Below, piece after piece: positions 1 to 11,190 of a DNA stretch of 64,000 nucleotides. Numbering within the stretch: position 1 is the first letter of the stretch; each line of letters starts with the position of its first letter. The notes beneath the pieces were generated by a model. It did not search any database, was not told the DNA's origin, and saw nothing but the letters and a program-made list of their open reading frames with translations. Origin of the DNA: Arabidopsis thaliana (taxonomy: Eukaryota > Streptophyta > Magnoliopsida > Brassicales > Brassicaceae); contig NC_003076.8 of the NCBI RefSeq assembly GCF_000001735.4, forward strand, positions 25,795,835 to 25,859,834. Reading direction: 5' to 3'. A program made the position numbers and the translations under genes.

Positions 1-302
1 GAACCATTATCAACATTGCTTTGTTCATAGTCATACATGTGCACCAATTTCAATCATTCGAAATTGGTGCGATCTCATGATACACCAACACAATCAATCA
101 TATACATATTATACACACTCACCAAAGCATGTACGTAGACATACATACGAACAAATTACAAATACACACATAAAAATATATTGATGTTTCATCCACTAAA
201 CTAGTTTTTACTGTGTGGATAATGGTCAATACTCTGCTAAACTTCATAAGAATCTCAGATAAGCGTGTATCAACACTAACTTTTTATACGTATAAACTAC
301 AG

Positions 303-865
303 GGAAAGCTTTGGGAGAAGGGAGGCAATGGTACTTCTATAGTAGAAAGACACAAGAGAGAGTGACAAGCAATGGGTATTGGGGATCAATGGGAATGGAC
401 GAGCCAATCTACACAAGCTCCACACACAAGAAAGTGGGAATCAAAAAGTATCTAACTTTCTATCTCGGAGATTCTCAGACTAATTGGATCATGCAAGAAT
501 ATTCCCTCCCGGATTCCTCTTCTTCATCTAGTCGATCTTCTAAGAGATCAAGCCGTGCTTCTAGTTCTAGTCACAAACCCGTGAGTACTCTCTTTTGTTT
601 CATAAGCCTAAAGTTGTCAGCTTTAACTTAAATTGTACATTTTCTTTTAACCTAAAATTAGTAGTTGACAAAAATAAAATAAAAATTTAGAAGTTGACCT
701 CCACGTGGCATGGATTTTTGTGTGCAGGATTATAGCAAGTGGGTGATATGCAGAGTGTATGAGCAAAATTGCAGTGAGGAGGAAGACGATGATGGGACAG
801 AACTCTCATGTTTGGATGAAGTGTTTTTGTCTTTAGATGATCTTGACGAAGTAAGCTTACCGTAA
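303..865 (+). CDS. XND1: NAC-domain transcription factor XND1, 3' two exons
   Basis: Partial gene; its first exon lies left of the window. Exons seen are 303-580 and 728-865, joined by a GTGAGT..GCAG intron, and position 1-302 is intron ending in CTACAG. The frame reads through the C-terminal part of a NAC domain (GKALGEGRQWYFYSRK, then GYWGSMG, KKYLTFY, NWIMQEY) and ends with DYSKWVICRVYEQ, an acidic run and DDLDEVSLP. I recognise this as XND1 (ANAC104), a small nuclear NAC protein that restrains secondary wall deposition and programmed cell death in xylem (family knowledge). A serine/arginine-rich linker follows the NAC core. Identity is from memory of the protein and its position before XYL4 and FAS2, so it is strong but not aligned. 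Confidence 0.93.
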
Positions 866-3015
866 TAAAGACAGAAGCACCCAAGAAGAGAAAAAAAAAA
901 AAAGGGTTTAGTGGGCAATTATTTCTAAAATCTTTGTACCCAAAGAAAAAGAAGGAAATGGAGAATGAGAATGACATCATTCTTACACGTTAATGTTGTA
1001 AGATTAGCAATCCCAAATTTGCAAGCAAGAAGCAAAAACAGAAGAAGCTCTAGTCTTGTTGTATTTTATTTTTCACAATTCAAATATATCTTTTTATTAA
1101 TACTGAATTAATTATGTTAGTTATTTATATATGTGTGCATATTATATGGGAGAAGTTAGCAAATTGTATTGTGAACAAATTGTCGCAAATATTATTACAA
1201 TGATGAACCCAATTTGTGTGTAAATATGCACTGATGATTTCAGTTGATATCTTTCTCATACGACAATAACAATAACAATTAAGAAGAAGTTTTTTTTTCT
1301 GAATTCAATCATAACACTAAAATTATTGGTTTGTGTAGGCTTCACAATATATCTTTAAATTAAAATATATATCGTCTTTTTGCCTAATGTACCTAAGGTT
1401 AGGAGGAAAACCACATCTACTAGTCAGGGAAAAAATTGCAGCCTACTACACTTCTCATCCATTGAACAATATTAATTAAAATATATAATAATTGGTAGAA
1501 ACGGATTAGAGTTTTGACTAACAAGATCCAAAACACTAGAACATTTATATAATGGGAAATAATGATTATGTTACCACTGAATGCATGCAAATGAGACTTA
1601 AAAAAATAAGCCCCCCATGTTGGCGAATAATCATGGGGAAAGGCTAATGGTGTGTTTAAAAAGTTATAGAGACCAAACCAAACTAACTTTTTTTTTTTCT
1701 TGGTTCTTCTTTCTTTCTTGAAAGTTTATACTGATTCTAGTTTTTAACTCAACAAACAAACCAACAAATACGAATTATGTTTCTCTCTTTTTTAGATGGA
1801 AGAGGACAGGCAGCTTGGAAAATAGTTTTTCCAAAAGTAAGTTGTGGCCCTATGTTTTGGTGACTAATACATCTAAGGATCAGATTACACTTGTGTACTA
1901 ATACATTCTAATTCATAGCTAAATTCTCGAGAAGTACGAAAAAAAGTAATTGTTTTTTTTCTCTTTGTGAAACCAGAGATGATAGATGATAAATTAAAGG
2001 TAACTTTTGAGAAATTGGTGAGAAAATTTTCTATTTTTGATGAGTCAGTCCTAAGTTTAAAGAGAACAAAAAGCTACAGAATAAAAATGATAGAATTTGA
2101 GTATTATAAGCAAATTATGTTGGAAGTACATAAATTTGCAAGTGTGGCCTCTAAATTTGATGATATACGTGTGGCCTACACCTGATCCGGTTTAGGGTAG
2201 GATTTTCTATATTGTTAATTGTTTATAGAGTTGGGCAATTGAGAGCCTTTTTCTCCAAGTTACAGTCTCTCTTTCTATAGATCTTTGATTGGGTTTAGTA
2301 GTTAGTTGTCTTGTGTCGCCGAGCCAAGCAACATCGTCTGTCTACGTCTATTATAATTATTTAATTTTTCTATGTATATATTTTTATGGGTGTTTGCTTA
2401 GCAAGCACTGACTCATGTATGATGCAAGCACCTTCGCACACATAAAAATAATAATTTTATAAAATAGGAATTGAAAGATTTTTCAAGTTGGGTTGAGAGA
2501 TTAAAAGATCATTGAATATGAAGAACTTTTATGGTTTTGGTGTTACTATGTATAACTATCTCATAATTAGAATAATGTTTTCAACCTAAACAATATGGAA
2601 ACCTATCTACACGATGGGTTTTTGACCAAGAAACGATTTGATATTGTTGTTCTGAACCAGAGACGTTCTAATTGTATGTGGAATTTTACGTAGCATAGCA
2701 AATATCAAGATTTCAGTCTCGTTAAGCTAAAAAACGTGGATTTCGTTAAGCTAGTGTTTAGTTGCTTCTTGGAATGCAGAATAGCAAACCAATAGAAACA
2801 AGAGAAGATGCATTTGATTAAGAAACAGAGTGCATATATTTCATTAACTTGTTTTTCTCTTTGGTTTGTTGTCTATTTATTAGCTTTCTATGTATATATG
2901 TAATCATGATTTTTTTTTAACAATCCTATGAAAAGCTGACAAAAGTTTGACGGATGGGAAGACATATAGTGGTGATTAGAAGCTTTTTTATGAACAGAAA
3001 TGTTACCTTTTCGTT
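866..3015. other. intergenic, no gene seen
   Basis: This 2.1-kb AT-rich stretch holds the XND1 3' UTR at its left and the 3' flank of the minus-strand gene at its right. There are many poly-T and poly-A runs. The only open frame over 60 codons (1967-2185) has no convincing start and no recognisable protein features. No tRNA, hairpin RNA or transposon end was seen. Confidence 0.6.
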
Positions 3016-4817
3016 TTACTGGTGCTCCTCCTGATGTCTGAAAGCTGACATCCTCTTCTTGTATTTGTAACGCCCGAAAACATAATCTGGGAAGAGCCTG
3101 TTATGTGATTTCATGAAAACAAGTTGATCTTGTGTGAATGTTGGGAGTCCATCATCAGAAGGTGACCAGTCTTTGTTTCTCGTCATGGTTCGAAGTCCAG
3201 CAGAAGGTAAAGCCAAGCCTGGTTTTTGCGTCTCTGTTTCACGTCCAGCAGAAGGTGAAGCCAAGTCTGGTTTCTGCGTCATTGTTTCGAGTCCATCAGA
3301 AGGTGACGACGACAAGTCTGGTATTTGGGCCACTGTATCGAGTCTATCAACAGAAGGTGAGGAGCTATGGGTGGAGGTGGTAGTACTGGTGTTGAGATCG
3401 ACTGTAAGAGTAGTAGATATGGGAGTGTGGACTGGTGAGTCGCTGGTAGTTGTGTTGAGCTGGCTAGAGGAAGGTGTTGTGGGTACTGAGTGTGAACTGG
3501 TGGTTGGTGTTTGGTTGCCAGAGAGAATTGGAGGAAAGTCCTTTTGACTATCTAGCGTATAGGGGTCAGGCCCATGGGGTAAGAGCGGAAAAAGTGGTGG
3601 TCTCTGATAAACGTAGATCAGAGACCGAGGCCGGTGCAGGTACGGGTATAGCTGCAGGTGCAGGGGATTCTGCAAACGTAATTGCAGTCTGAGTTAGTTT
3701 CTGAAACAAAAAGGGTTTATCATTGAAGAAAAAGTGTGAGTTGAGATAAACTTACAGCGCATGGAAACTGTGGACTATAATGATCATATGGGAGTTGCTG
3801 TGGTGTATAAGGAGAAGCAGCTTGTCTTGGTGTGAGGATGAATGGTTCAGCAGAAGCTTGCAGTTTGAAAGGTTTAGCAGCCTAATAAACACAGATAAAA
3901 GCAAATGAGAACTGGTTATAAACTTATGATTCTTCAGAAATCCTGATACACAATGCGTTGTAAAGTAAAAACCTTTGGTGTACAAGGACTATTTGCCAGC
4001 ATATTTTCCTTGCCAGCTGAAGAAGATTGCTGAGAGCGAGTGGTTTCCTGCAAAATCACCAAAGAACTCTCAACAGACATTTCAATACATAAATGTGAGC
4101 GTAGTTGCGACAATGATACACAATATTTGCTTCTCCTGAATAGATCAATGCATTGGAAGTTCAGCATCATCTATACTTGGAATCATGTTCAACAAAAAAT
4201 AGACATTTCCAACATTATCTGATTCAGCTTCGTTTGATCTAAAACAGTCATCGAAAGACATCAAGTCACTAACGTCTAGCAACTCTATGTTGTGACCATT
4301 GTGGAATATCACATGCAATGTTTCTTAAGTAAGTCAGTGATGTTCTTACCGATTCTAATCTCACAAATATGTAAACAATAAAGAGCGAAAGACGAACCTG
4401 GTTAGGTCCTGAATCGCTTATAGGGCTGCTACACTCTGTAGTCTTCTTGAGCTGACTCCGGAAGATTGAAGAACGTGCTGATCGTCCTGGATAGCTTGAA
4501 GGAGACTCATACACCTTCTTTTTAGTGGCTGATGTGACCAGAACACCATCCATCAAGATTCCTTCATCTGAGCATGAAACCGGAAAGCGCCTAGGAGGGA
4601 GTGGATCTGATTTAGCGTCCCGTAAACACTGCAGCAGGAGTGTCTTCGCATTGCTAATGTTGTAATTCCTTTTAGGAGTCACCGGACTCAAAAGTGATGA
4701 CATTTTATGTTGAAAACGGCTCTGCCGGATCTTATCCATCGGCCACGTCTGGGGACTCTGCTTTGGGGTCTTGTAATCCACCTCGTTGTAGACAAACGGC
4801 TCGTCTTTGTCCATCAT
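3016..4817 (-). CDS. unrecognised S/T/P-rich protein with C-terminal 16-aa tandem repeats
   Basis: I do not recognise this gene. Exons on the minus strand are 4817-4398, 4047-3973, 3881-3756 and a last exon ending at 3016, all phase 0 with canonical sites. The N-terminal 140 residues (start MMDKDEPFVYNE) include a basic TPKRNY segment and KTLLLQCLRDAK. Two last-exon acceptors are plausible. CAG before 3669 gives a 424-aa product containing the repeats and ending YKKRMSAFRHQEEHQ. CAG before 3700 changes frame and stops at 3566, giving 251 aa. The repeat units differ by multiples of three, which favours the longer frame. Composition suggests a disordered, possibly nuclear protein, but this is inference. 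The leader has an intron (4822-5350), with the first exon near 5350-5500. Confidence 0.65.
3148..3366 (-). repeat. 48-51 bp coding tandem repeat
   Basis: On the plus strand the motif TCC(A)...CAGAAGGT recurs with starts near 3148, 3196, 3244, 3292 and 3343, a spacing of 48, 48, 48 and 51 bp. On the minus strand it encodes about five diverged 16-17 residue units of the pattern SPSxGLxTxTQxPDLA. All spacings are multiples of three, so the array has expanded while staying in frame. Confidence 0.85.
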
Positions 4818-4821
4818 ATTG

Positions 4822-5350
4822 CTACAGTAGGAGAATCTGAGATTCCTTTGTGGATCCTTGTATCACCAGACTTCAAAATGAGACTTTTTTTAATCAACAT
4901 CACCAGAGGATTTGCAATCACCAAAAACCACAAAGAAAATAACAAATCACCAGAGAAGTCTCGACTTATTCACTCTTTCTCTCTGCCGCTAAAGCTTTCC
5001 GATAAGATCTGAAGAATGTAATCGAGAGCACAAGACAATAGTAAGTTTCAGATTCAATCAAAAACAAACCACCGCAGAAACATTTTCCCGCCAAAACTGG
5101 CGATGAATATTCACGAGACAACAGCAAAATCTACCAAAGATCCAAGGTTGAAATTTACCGATAATCATCATCAGAACTTGAAGAAATCAAAAGCGAGAAC
5201 GATTGAAGTAGAAAACGAAGAAGAAGAACCGAAATTTCCGATCAAAACCTAGGGTTGTAGAGGAATCGGGAACGGGAAAAAAACACAGATTCAATCGCGA
5301 TAGAGCTAAACCTAAAGCTCGAAATCGGAACTTAAATCATAATCACATAC
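4822..5350 (-). other. 5' leader intron of the S/T/P-rich gene
   Basis: On the minus strand a donor TTTTAG|GTATGTG lies at 5351/5350 and an acceptor CTACTGTAG|CAATATG at 4822/4821, four bases before the first ATG. The minus strand thus carries a 529-bp intron in the 5' UTR, with an upstream non-coding exon extending to about 5500. Plus-strand open frames here are antisense shadows. Confidence 0.6.
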
Positions 5351-5959
5351 CTAAAAGAATCGTGATCGAGAAGCTAATTCGTCTTCCTCTGGTTCGATAG
5401 CATCACGAAGCTTGCTCAGAAAAATCTCCACGGCCAAAGAGAGAGAGAAGAGGGAAAAAATTAGTTTCAAAGAGACGAAATGTTTGTTAACCGCCTCGGT
5501 GTATATATAGGGCTAACGGAAAATATAACGGCGGAAAGATTCCGTTATCCATTTGATGACTTGGTTTGGTTGTTTCTGTATGTTGACTTTGACGCTGTTT
5601 CTTTGACCTTCCATTAAACCGGTCAAGGCGAATTAAACCAAAAGTTATTTAACCGGAAATGCTGATTCGACCCAGTAAGCTCTGTTTTTTTTTGGTACAA
5701 AACATAAGAACACATTTTACTTGTACATTGCAACATTCATAACAATGATCAAATAAACAAAGACTTGGGTTCAAGCCATCGACTAGATGGTCAAGTCAAG
5801 ACCAGAGACCATACAAAAACAGAGACCCATGAAATGTACAAAGGACCCAAGAGTGAAAGAGAAACAAAAAGAAAACCAAAAAACTATACATATTACATGA
5901 AGCTTTACACAGACTCTAGCCTTGTTGTTACCACATAGAGAGGAAGCTTTCAGATTCCA

Positions 5960-7864
5960 TCAACGGAGTGTTTGTTTCATGTTACCATTAAGCAGAGACA
6001 TAAGCCCGCCACCATGAACTCTTTCCTCAGGAATCATAAAGTCAAATATGTTCCTCCCATTGCTGCCACTACTATTGTTGTTTGTTTCGATATCGGGTCT
6101 CTCGGTGTTTGAGAAGCTTAAGGATTTCATTGATGGAGGCACAAGAACCTGCATTGGTATCATCAGCTTCTGTCTTTTCTCGGGTTGATGATGCAACGGT
6201 GGCAGCGGGCGATCAATGGAGTCCATGCAATCAGAGACCGCACTGACTCCAGATTGAGAATGATCAGTGGTAGTAGTAGTAGTAGTTGCAGTTGTTGTGG
6301 TTTGTAAAGAAGTAGAGACAAGGCCACGGAAAAGTCCCGGTCCAATCAAACCAACCTTGCTTCCAGCTTTATCTTGTGACATACTGTTATGCGCAGCGCA
6401 TAAACCGCTCTTTCCTCTAGCGAATTTCTCGCATTTCCAGTCTCCTCCCCATGAGCAACGTTTCCCACCACCATGTGCCTTACAGAAATCAGTGCTACCT
6501 TGCGCACTCTTCTCACAACCATCAGACTTACACCGTTTCCCACCACCGTGCTTCACGCAACAATCAGTCCTCCCACGAGCGCTCTTAGTGCACCCGGCCA
6601 CAACACATCTCTTCCCACCACCGTGAGCTACACAGAAACTCGTCCCACCATGCACACTCTTAGGACAAATACCACCACCATCAAACATACAGCGTTTTCC
6701 TCCACCATGTGCTTTACAAAGCGGAGTACTACCTTCCGCTCCTTTTGTACATCCCGCAAATATGCAGCGTTTCCCACCACCATGAGCTTTGCAGTAGTTT
6801 GTACTTCCTTGAGCACCTTTTGTACAGCCTGAAGACTGACAACGCCGTCCACCACCGTGGGAAATACAGAGTCCAGCTTGTCCCTCAGCACTTCGTGTAC
6901 AGCTTTCAATCCTACACCTTTTACCACCACCGTGCTTGATGCAGAGCCCAGATTTGCCACGTGCAGCCTTAGCACATCCCTCAGGGAATCCACACCGTCT
7001 TCCACCACCATGTGATATGCAGAGATCGGTTTTGCCTTCAGCACTCTTTGTGCATCCCAAGTGTTGGCATCTCTTTCCTCCGCCATGGGCTTTGCAGAAA
7101 GTAGTTTTGCTCTCAGCACCTTTGTTGCAACCTAGCTTTTGGCATCTCTGGCCACCTCCATGGCCAATGCAGAGCCCCGAAGCTCCTCTAGCTCCTTTAA
7201 CACATCCCATAAACTTGCACTTCTTCGGGTTGCTCATCCTTTGCTGAGAAGACGTGGCAGAGGCCGACCTGTCAGAGAAAGCGCTTACAGAGAACTCTGA
7301 CTCATGGCTCAGCTGTGAATTATAAGCATCAGTTCCACAATTAGTACTACACTCTTGCATCCTTGAAGGTTTTCTAACATTCTCCGTCCTTGGAGCGAAA
7401 AGAAGCGATGGCATATAGCCACCTGATCGCCTTGCTGAGGTAGAACCCTCATCAACAGCAGCTTGGGACACATTAGTATCCGCATATGTCAACAGAGAAC
7501 CCTCAAGTCCGCTGAAAGTATCCATGGTCACAGCAGGAGGACCAAGTTGCAGGATTGAGTTACCTCCTGATGAGAGTTCCTGAACACTCCCAGAAGAAGC
7601 AGAGCCTTTGTTGTTATTATCATTGACCCTGACATTGTAATAATACGAAGGCGGTGTTGGACCCAAACCGAGAACCAACCGGCAACCACCATCAGGACAA
7701 TTAGAAACATCAGAACAAAGCTTATGGTTATGGTGAGAGCTCCCAATCAATCTCCCTGCACTGCTTCCAAGACATTTCAAGCTAAGAGCAGTATCGCCGA
7801 AATTGTCAAGCTTTGCAATACCATTGCCACGAGAAAAGTGAACAACACTCTCGTTCAAATCCAT
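5960..7864 (-). CDS. protein with eleven Cys/His HGGG repeat modules (WRKY19-type zinc-knuckle-like)
   Basis: Intronless 634-aa frame. The start MDLNESVVHF at 7864 is chosen because codons upstream have no ATG. Residues about 215-493 contain eleven modules of about 25 residues with the pattern CxxxGCxKxAxGxxxxCxxHGGGxR, each with three Cys and one His, so a repeated metal-binding fold is likely. Modules 4, 8 and 11 carry small insertions, and the last lacks the GGG. Similar modules occur in the N-terminal part of Arabidopsis WRKY19 and in proteins annotated loricrin-related (family knowledge); there is no WRKY domain here. The N-terminal 200 residues and the C-terminus are S/T/N-rich with poly-Thr. 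Molecular function is not established. From memory this is AT5G64550. A uORF precedes it. Confidence 0.88.
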   Translation of the reverse strand: MDLNESVVHFSRGNGIAKLDNFGDTALSLKCLGSSAGRLIGSSHHNHKLCSDVSNCPDGGCRLVLGLGPTPPSYYYNVRVNDNNNKGSASSGSVQELSSGGNSILQLGPPAVTMDTFSGLEGSLLTYADTNVSQAAVDEGSTSARRSGGYMPSLLFAPRTENVRKPSRMQECSTNCGTDAYNSQLSHESEFSVSAFSDRSASATSSQQRMSNPKKCKFMGCVKGARGASGLCIGHGGGQRCQKLGCNKGAESKTTFCKAHGGGKRCQHLGCTKSAEGKTDLCISHGGGRRCGFPEGCAKAARGKSGLCIKHGGGKRCRIESCTRSAEGQAGLCISHGGGRRCQSSGCTKGAQGSTNYCKAHGGGKRCIFAGCTKGAEGSTPLCKAHGGGKRCMFDGGGICPKSVHGGTSFCVAHGGGKRCVVAGCTKSARGRTDCCVKHGGGKRCKSDGCEKSAQGSTDFCKAHGGGKRCSWGGDWKCEKFARGKSGLCAAHNSMSQDKAGSKVGLIGPGLFRGLVSTSLQTTTTATTTTTTTDHSQSGVSAVSDCMDSIDRPLPPLHHQPEKRQKLMIPMQVLVPPSMKSLSFSNTERPDIETNNNSSGSNGRNIFDFMIPEERVHGGGLMSLLNGNMKQTLR

Positions 7865-7945
7865 ATGAAGAGAAGAGACAGAACAATGCAGCGGAGGAGA
7901 TAGAATGACCAAAACAATAAATACTTAGAACACCACCTTGTAGAG

Positions 7946-8020
7946 CTATAAACATAAAAGCAACTTGAGATATAAACATCTCCCACCGCTGACAAATCCC
8001 CATGTATCTGCCCTGTCCAT
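7946..8020 (-). CDS. 24-aa upstream ORF in the leader of the HGGG-repeat gene
   Basis: ATG at 8020-8018 opens a 24-codon frame: MDRADTWGFVSG, then GRCLYLKLLLCL, ending in TAG at 7948-7946. This is 81 bases before the main ATG and in the same leader exon, which begins at 8051 after a CTGCAG acceptor. The aliphatic Leu-rich tail directly before the stop is the shape expected of a ribosome-stalling regulatory peptide. Conservation cannot be tested here. A second, longer frame from ATG 8003 runs into the main ORF and stops at 7806. Confidence 0.5.
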   Translation of the reverse strand: MDRADTWGFVSGGRCLYLKLLLCL

Positions 8021-8051
8021 CTTCAAGAATGGGTTTGCGCAAGAAACTATT

Positions 8052-8971
8052 CTGCAGCAGTTACAAAATCTTGTTAGTAGAAAGCTTAAGCAAGAAGATC
8101 AATAACATTACAATGACACGAGACTAATAATCAAGAAAAGCATTTGAGTCAATAGTGTAATTACAAGTTGCGGCTTGTGATGTTAAGAGATTCAAAGTAC
8201 AGAGACCAATAATTGGCTACAACTGTGTCTGAAAAGGACCAAGTACCAACCAAAATGACTAATGGTGGCAACATTTTAGCCTTAGGTAAAAGTGAAACGT
8301 GAAGGACACATCTTTCTATGCTCGAAAAATTAGAAATTTCCCAAAACAACAGAATGAAAGAAAGGATAAGATAAGATTGGTTTACAGATTAGTACACAGT
8401 ATTAAAAAAAAAAAAACTAAATAATTTTTGTTACTCAAAATAATTCAAGCAAAATCAGAATAATGTTAAGACTTTGAAAACTTCTTATATAACATGGAAA
8501 GTCAACTTTGTGTTTGATAAGTGATAAGTGATAACAAGAAGCAATGTCTCACGATTTTAGGTTGTAAAATAAAGATCCAAACTCAATAAACAAGATCTAA
8601 GGAAATACTAATTGTTACTATTAAACAAAAATGGAATCAACAAAGATTCTGAATCTCTATATCTCACAAGTTTCTAACTTTGAGGAAGAAGATCTAAATT
8701 CACAACAAAAAAATTAATCAAAGTTATAATCAGAGTTAATCAAACAATCATTAGAGAAATCATCATGCGTACTCTAAAAAGTTAACATCATGAAGGTTTT
8801 AAAAAAAAAAAAAAGATAAACCCTAAAAAGAGCAAGAGACAATTAGAGAAATAAGCTGAACAAATTTCAGAAAACGAAACAAAAACAAACCATGCATTCA
8901 TTAATATAACACGATCAATCAGTAATAACAAGATACAAAAAAACAGTACTAAAGAAGGAATAAGAAAAAAC
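8052..8971 (-). other. 5' leader intron of the HGGG-repeat gene
   Basis: On the minus strand the donor CAG|GTTTTTTC lies at 8972/8971 and the acceptor TGCTGCAG|AATAG at 8052/8051, giving a 920-bp leader intron. The first non-coding exon would run from 8972 to about 9190. A TATA-like TTATAAA is present on the minus strand near 9215-9223, about 30 bases upstream of that point. Nothing else is recognisable in the intron. Confidence 0.55.
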
Positions 8972-9223
8972 CTGATGGATCTGAGACAGAGAGAGATTCC
9001 GTAACTCGTAAACTGAGAGTCCCTGCTTCGTCTAAAACATCGAGGAATACGAAGAAGAAGAAGAATGAAACAAAAAAAGAGACTGAAACAGGTGTCGAAA
9101 TATTAGCGGGGCTACAAAAAAAGAGAGAAAAAAGAGAAGAGGAGATATTTTTATGGTTTTTATTATGAGCGTGTTTGTGTTGTGTGTTAGGCTTTTTCAG
9201 GTTCTCTCTTTCTCGTTTATAAC

Positions 9224-11190
9224 CGCGAGTGAGGGAATCCCAATGAATTACCCAAAATACCCTCTGTCTCCGTCGATAGTAACGGTTCTGATTGGATGAG
9301 ACAACGCTCTATTTTGGGTAATCAATTAAAATTTGCTTTTCGATGAAAACGACGCCGTCTTTAGTGGAGACAAAGTCTTTTATGCCCCTTGTTTTCTGTT
9401 TTCTTTCGAGTGGTAGTGATGTTGCGACAAGTCACTTCTCTGAATTAATAAAAGTATTAAACCGATTACCGTCTTAACCGGTCAGAACTGATTCCTTCCC
9501 TAATTTCTTATGACGTCATCGTAATTTTATGAACACTTGGTTTTTATTTATTTATATTGTTTTTTGGGATATTGTGAATGTTTGTAATGATGATATCAGC
9601 TGAATGAGTCTTTCGAACTTAATTGATGTATGTATATGTTTGTTTTTGTCATTTTATGTGACGCTTTTGTTAATAAACGAGACAGAAAAACGATTATTTT
9701 TTTCTCATGCCAGGAATATGGAGTAAAAAATATATAGAATTAGCTGGCATCATTAAACCTAGTATTGTTTAAAAAAATTTAATCAGATTCCACTATCCAA
9801 ATGCGAAGCACTTGTGGTATCAAGCTTCAACGAAATAAAAGACTTGTGATTCTGTTTCTTTATTTTATGTTTGTACTTACATCTAGATCTATAAGACTAT
9901 AAGCGAAAACGTTCAAATTTCCTCTACTCAAGCAACATACATATTCAAACATCAATTGTAATTTGTATATGTTATATGTATAGTAGGAAACAATCACAAA
10001 ACAAAACAAAAATATGAAACAATGCAAATAATATCATTGATGTACGTAAATGAAATATTTCTTCGTTGGAAAATAATTGAAGTGATTAATGAGAGGAACA
10101 AAATGTTAGATGTGCGCTGGGAGAAGAAGAAGTAAGAACAATTTATTTATATAATTTGATACCAATTGTTTTGTCGTGGTGTGATGAAAATTGTCGCCAA
10201 AGGACCACAATAAAGACGAACGACTATTTTCTTTTAAATGAATGAAATTGTGATTTTTATGATGTTCCAAGAGGCAAATCCTATTACGTCAGCCAATGAG
10301 GTTCCTTGCAGAGTGGAAGAATCTATCATAATATTTTAAATAAAAATGAATTATATATCAAAGAAAAAGTACAAAAAAGGCATAAAATAAAAGGAATCTT
10401 TACTAGTCGGCGATTCCGTCAGCTTCGGCCTCAACTCTCCACGCGAAACGGCTGACGTCGACGATATTTTATACCTTCTTAATCATTTAATAACATATCT
10501 GGTAACAAATGTGTATGTGGAAACACGAAAGCCTTGTTGCAATATTTTACATCATGTTTTTAGGTTTTGACTTCATCAGCATAGGGTTTAGGACAGAGTT
10601 TGTTTCTTCGTTCGCATGCATACATTTTTATTTTATAAAATATTTTCTTCTAAAGCTCCTTATTGGATGGATTTTAAATTGACTTTGTTCAAAATAAACA
10701 TCAACAGGCCCAACTCTAGCCCAATCTTCTCTGCCAATGTAATCTCAAAAACTTCTCTTTTGATAAGACTTACAAGAGAATCCAAAACACACCATTTTTG
10801 TGTGTGACAATGGAAACCTAAATCATGAAGAGACTTCAAATAGAAACGTTATAACATCAACTAGCGATATTAAAATAGGCACTAAGCCCGCGGGTCTAAA
10901 CGGGCTTCAACCGATAATTATTGAAAAGTTGTCTAGCTAATAAGGAATCAAGGATCCTAAATTTGATTTCTATGCTCTAATTGTAAGGAATCGATGGTAG
11001 AGCTTATCTTTGCAATTACAAGTCACAATGCTTCTGCTTTTTTCAATATGTTTGATTAAATTTTATGATGCGACAACTAAAATAATTGTGAAGCTCGTTC
11101 AAAACTCAGAACGACCACAAGTATAATAATCGAAAACAAGATCTGCCCAATGCCCCTTCACAATCTCTCCATCTAACCCAAATTCAGCCA
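9224..11190. other. intergenic, no gene seen
   Basis: About 2 kb between the promoter of the HGGG-repeat gene and the 3' end of MRS2-2. The sequence is AT-rich. A small GC-rich patch sits near 10405-10465 but opens no coding frame. A 63-codon open frame at 10616-10807 looks like chance. No repeats with clear ends were found. Confidence 0.55.

Noticed and set aside
687-980. 97-codon minus-strand frame with Phe-rich repeats
   Set aside because: Antisense to the last XND1 exon and poly-A tract; composition is an artefact of low complexity.
1967-2185. 72-codon plus-strand frame
   Set aside because: Begins at a non-ATG codon, has no promoter-like or splice context and no recognisable motif.
6267-7247. 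Several plus-strand frames inside the HGGG-repeat gene, rich in Pro and Thr
   Set aside because: Antisense shadows of the tandem Cys/His modules; their periodicity comes from the real gene.
10398-10465. GC-rich patch with CGACG motifs in an AT-rich gap
   Set aside because: No coding frame, no paired ends and no RNA-like fold that I could define; too short to interpret.
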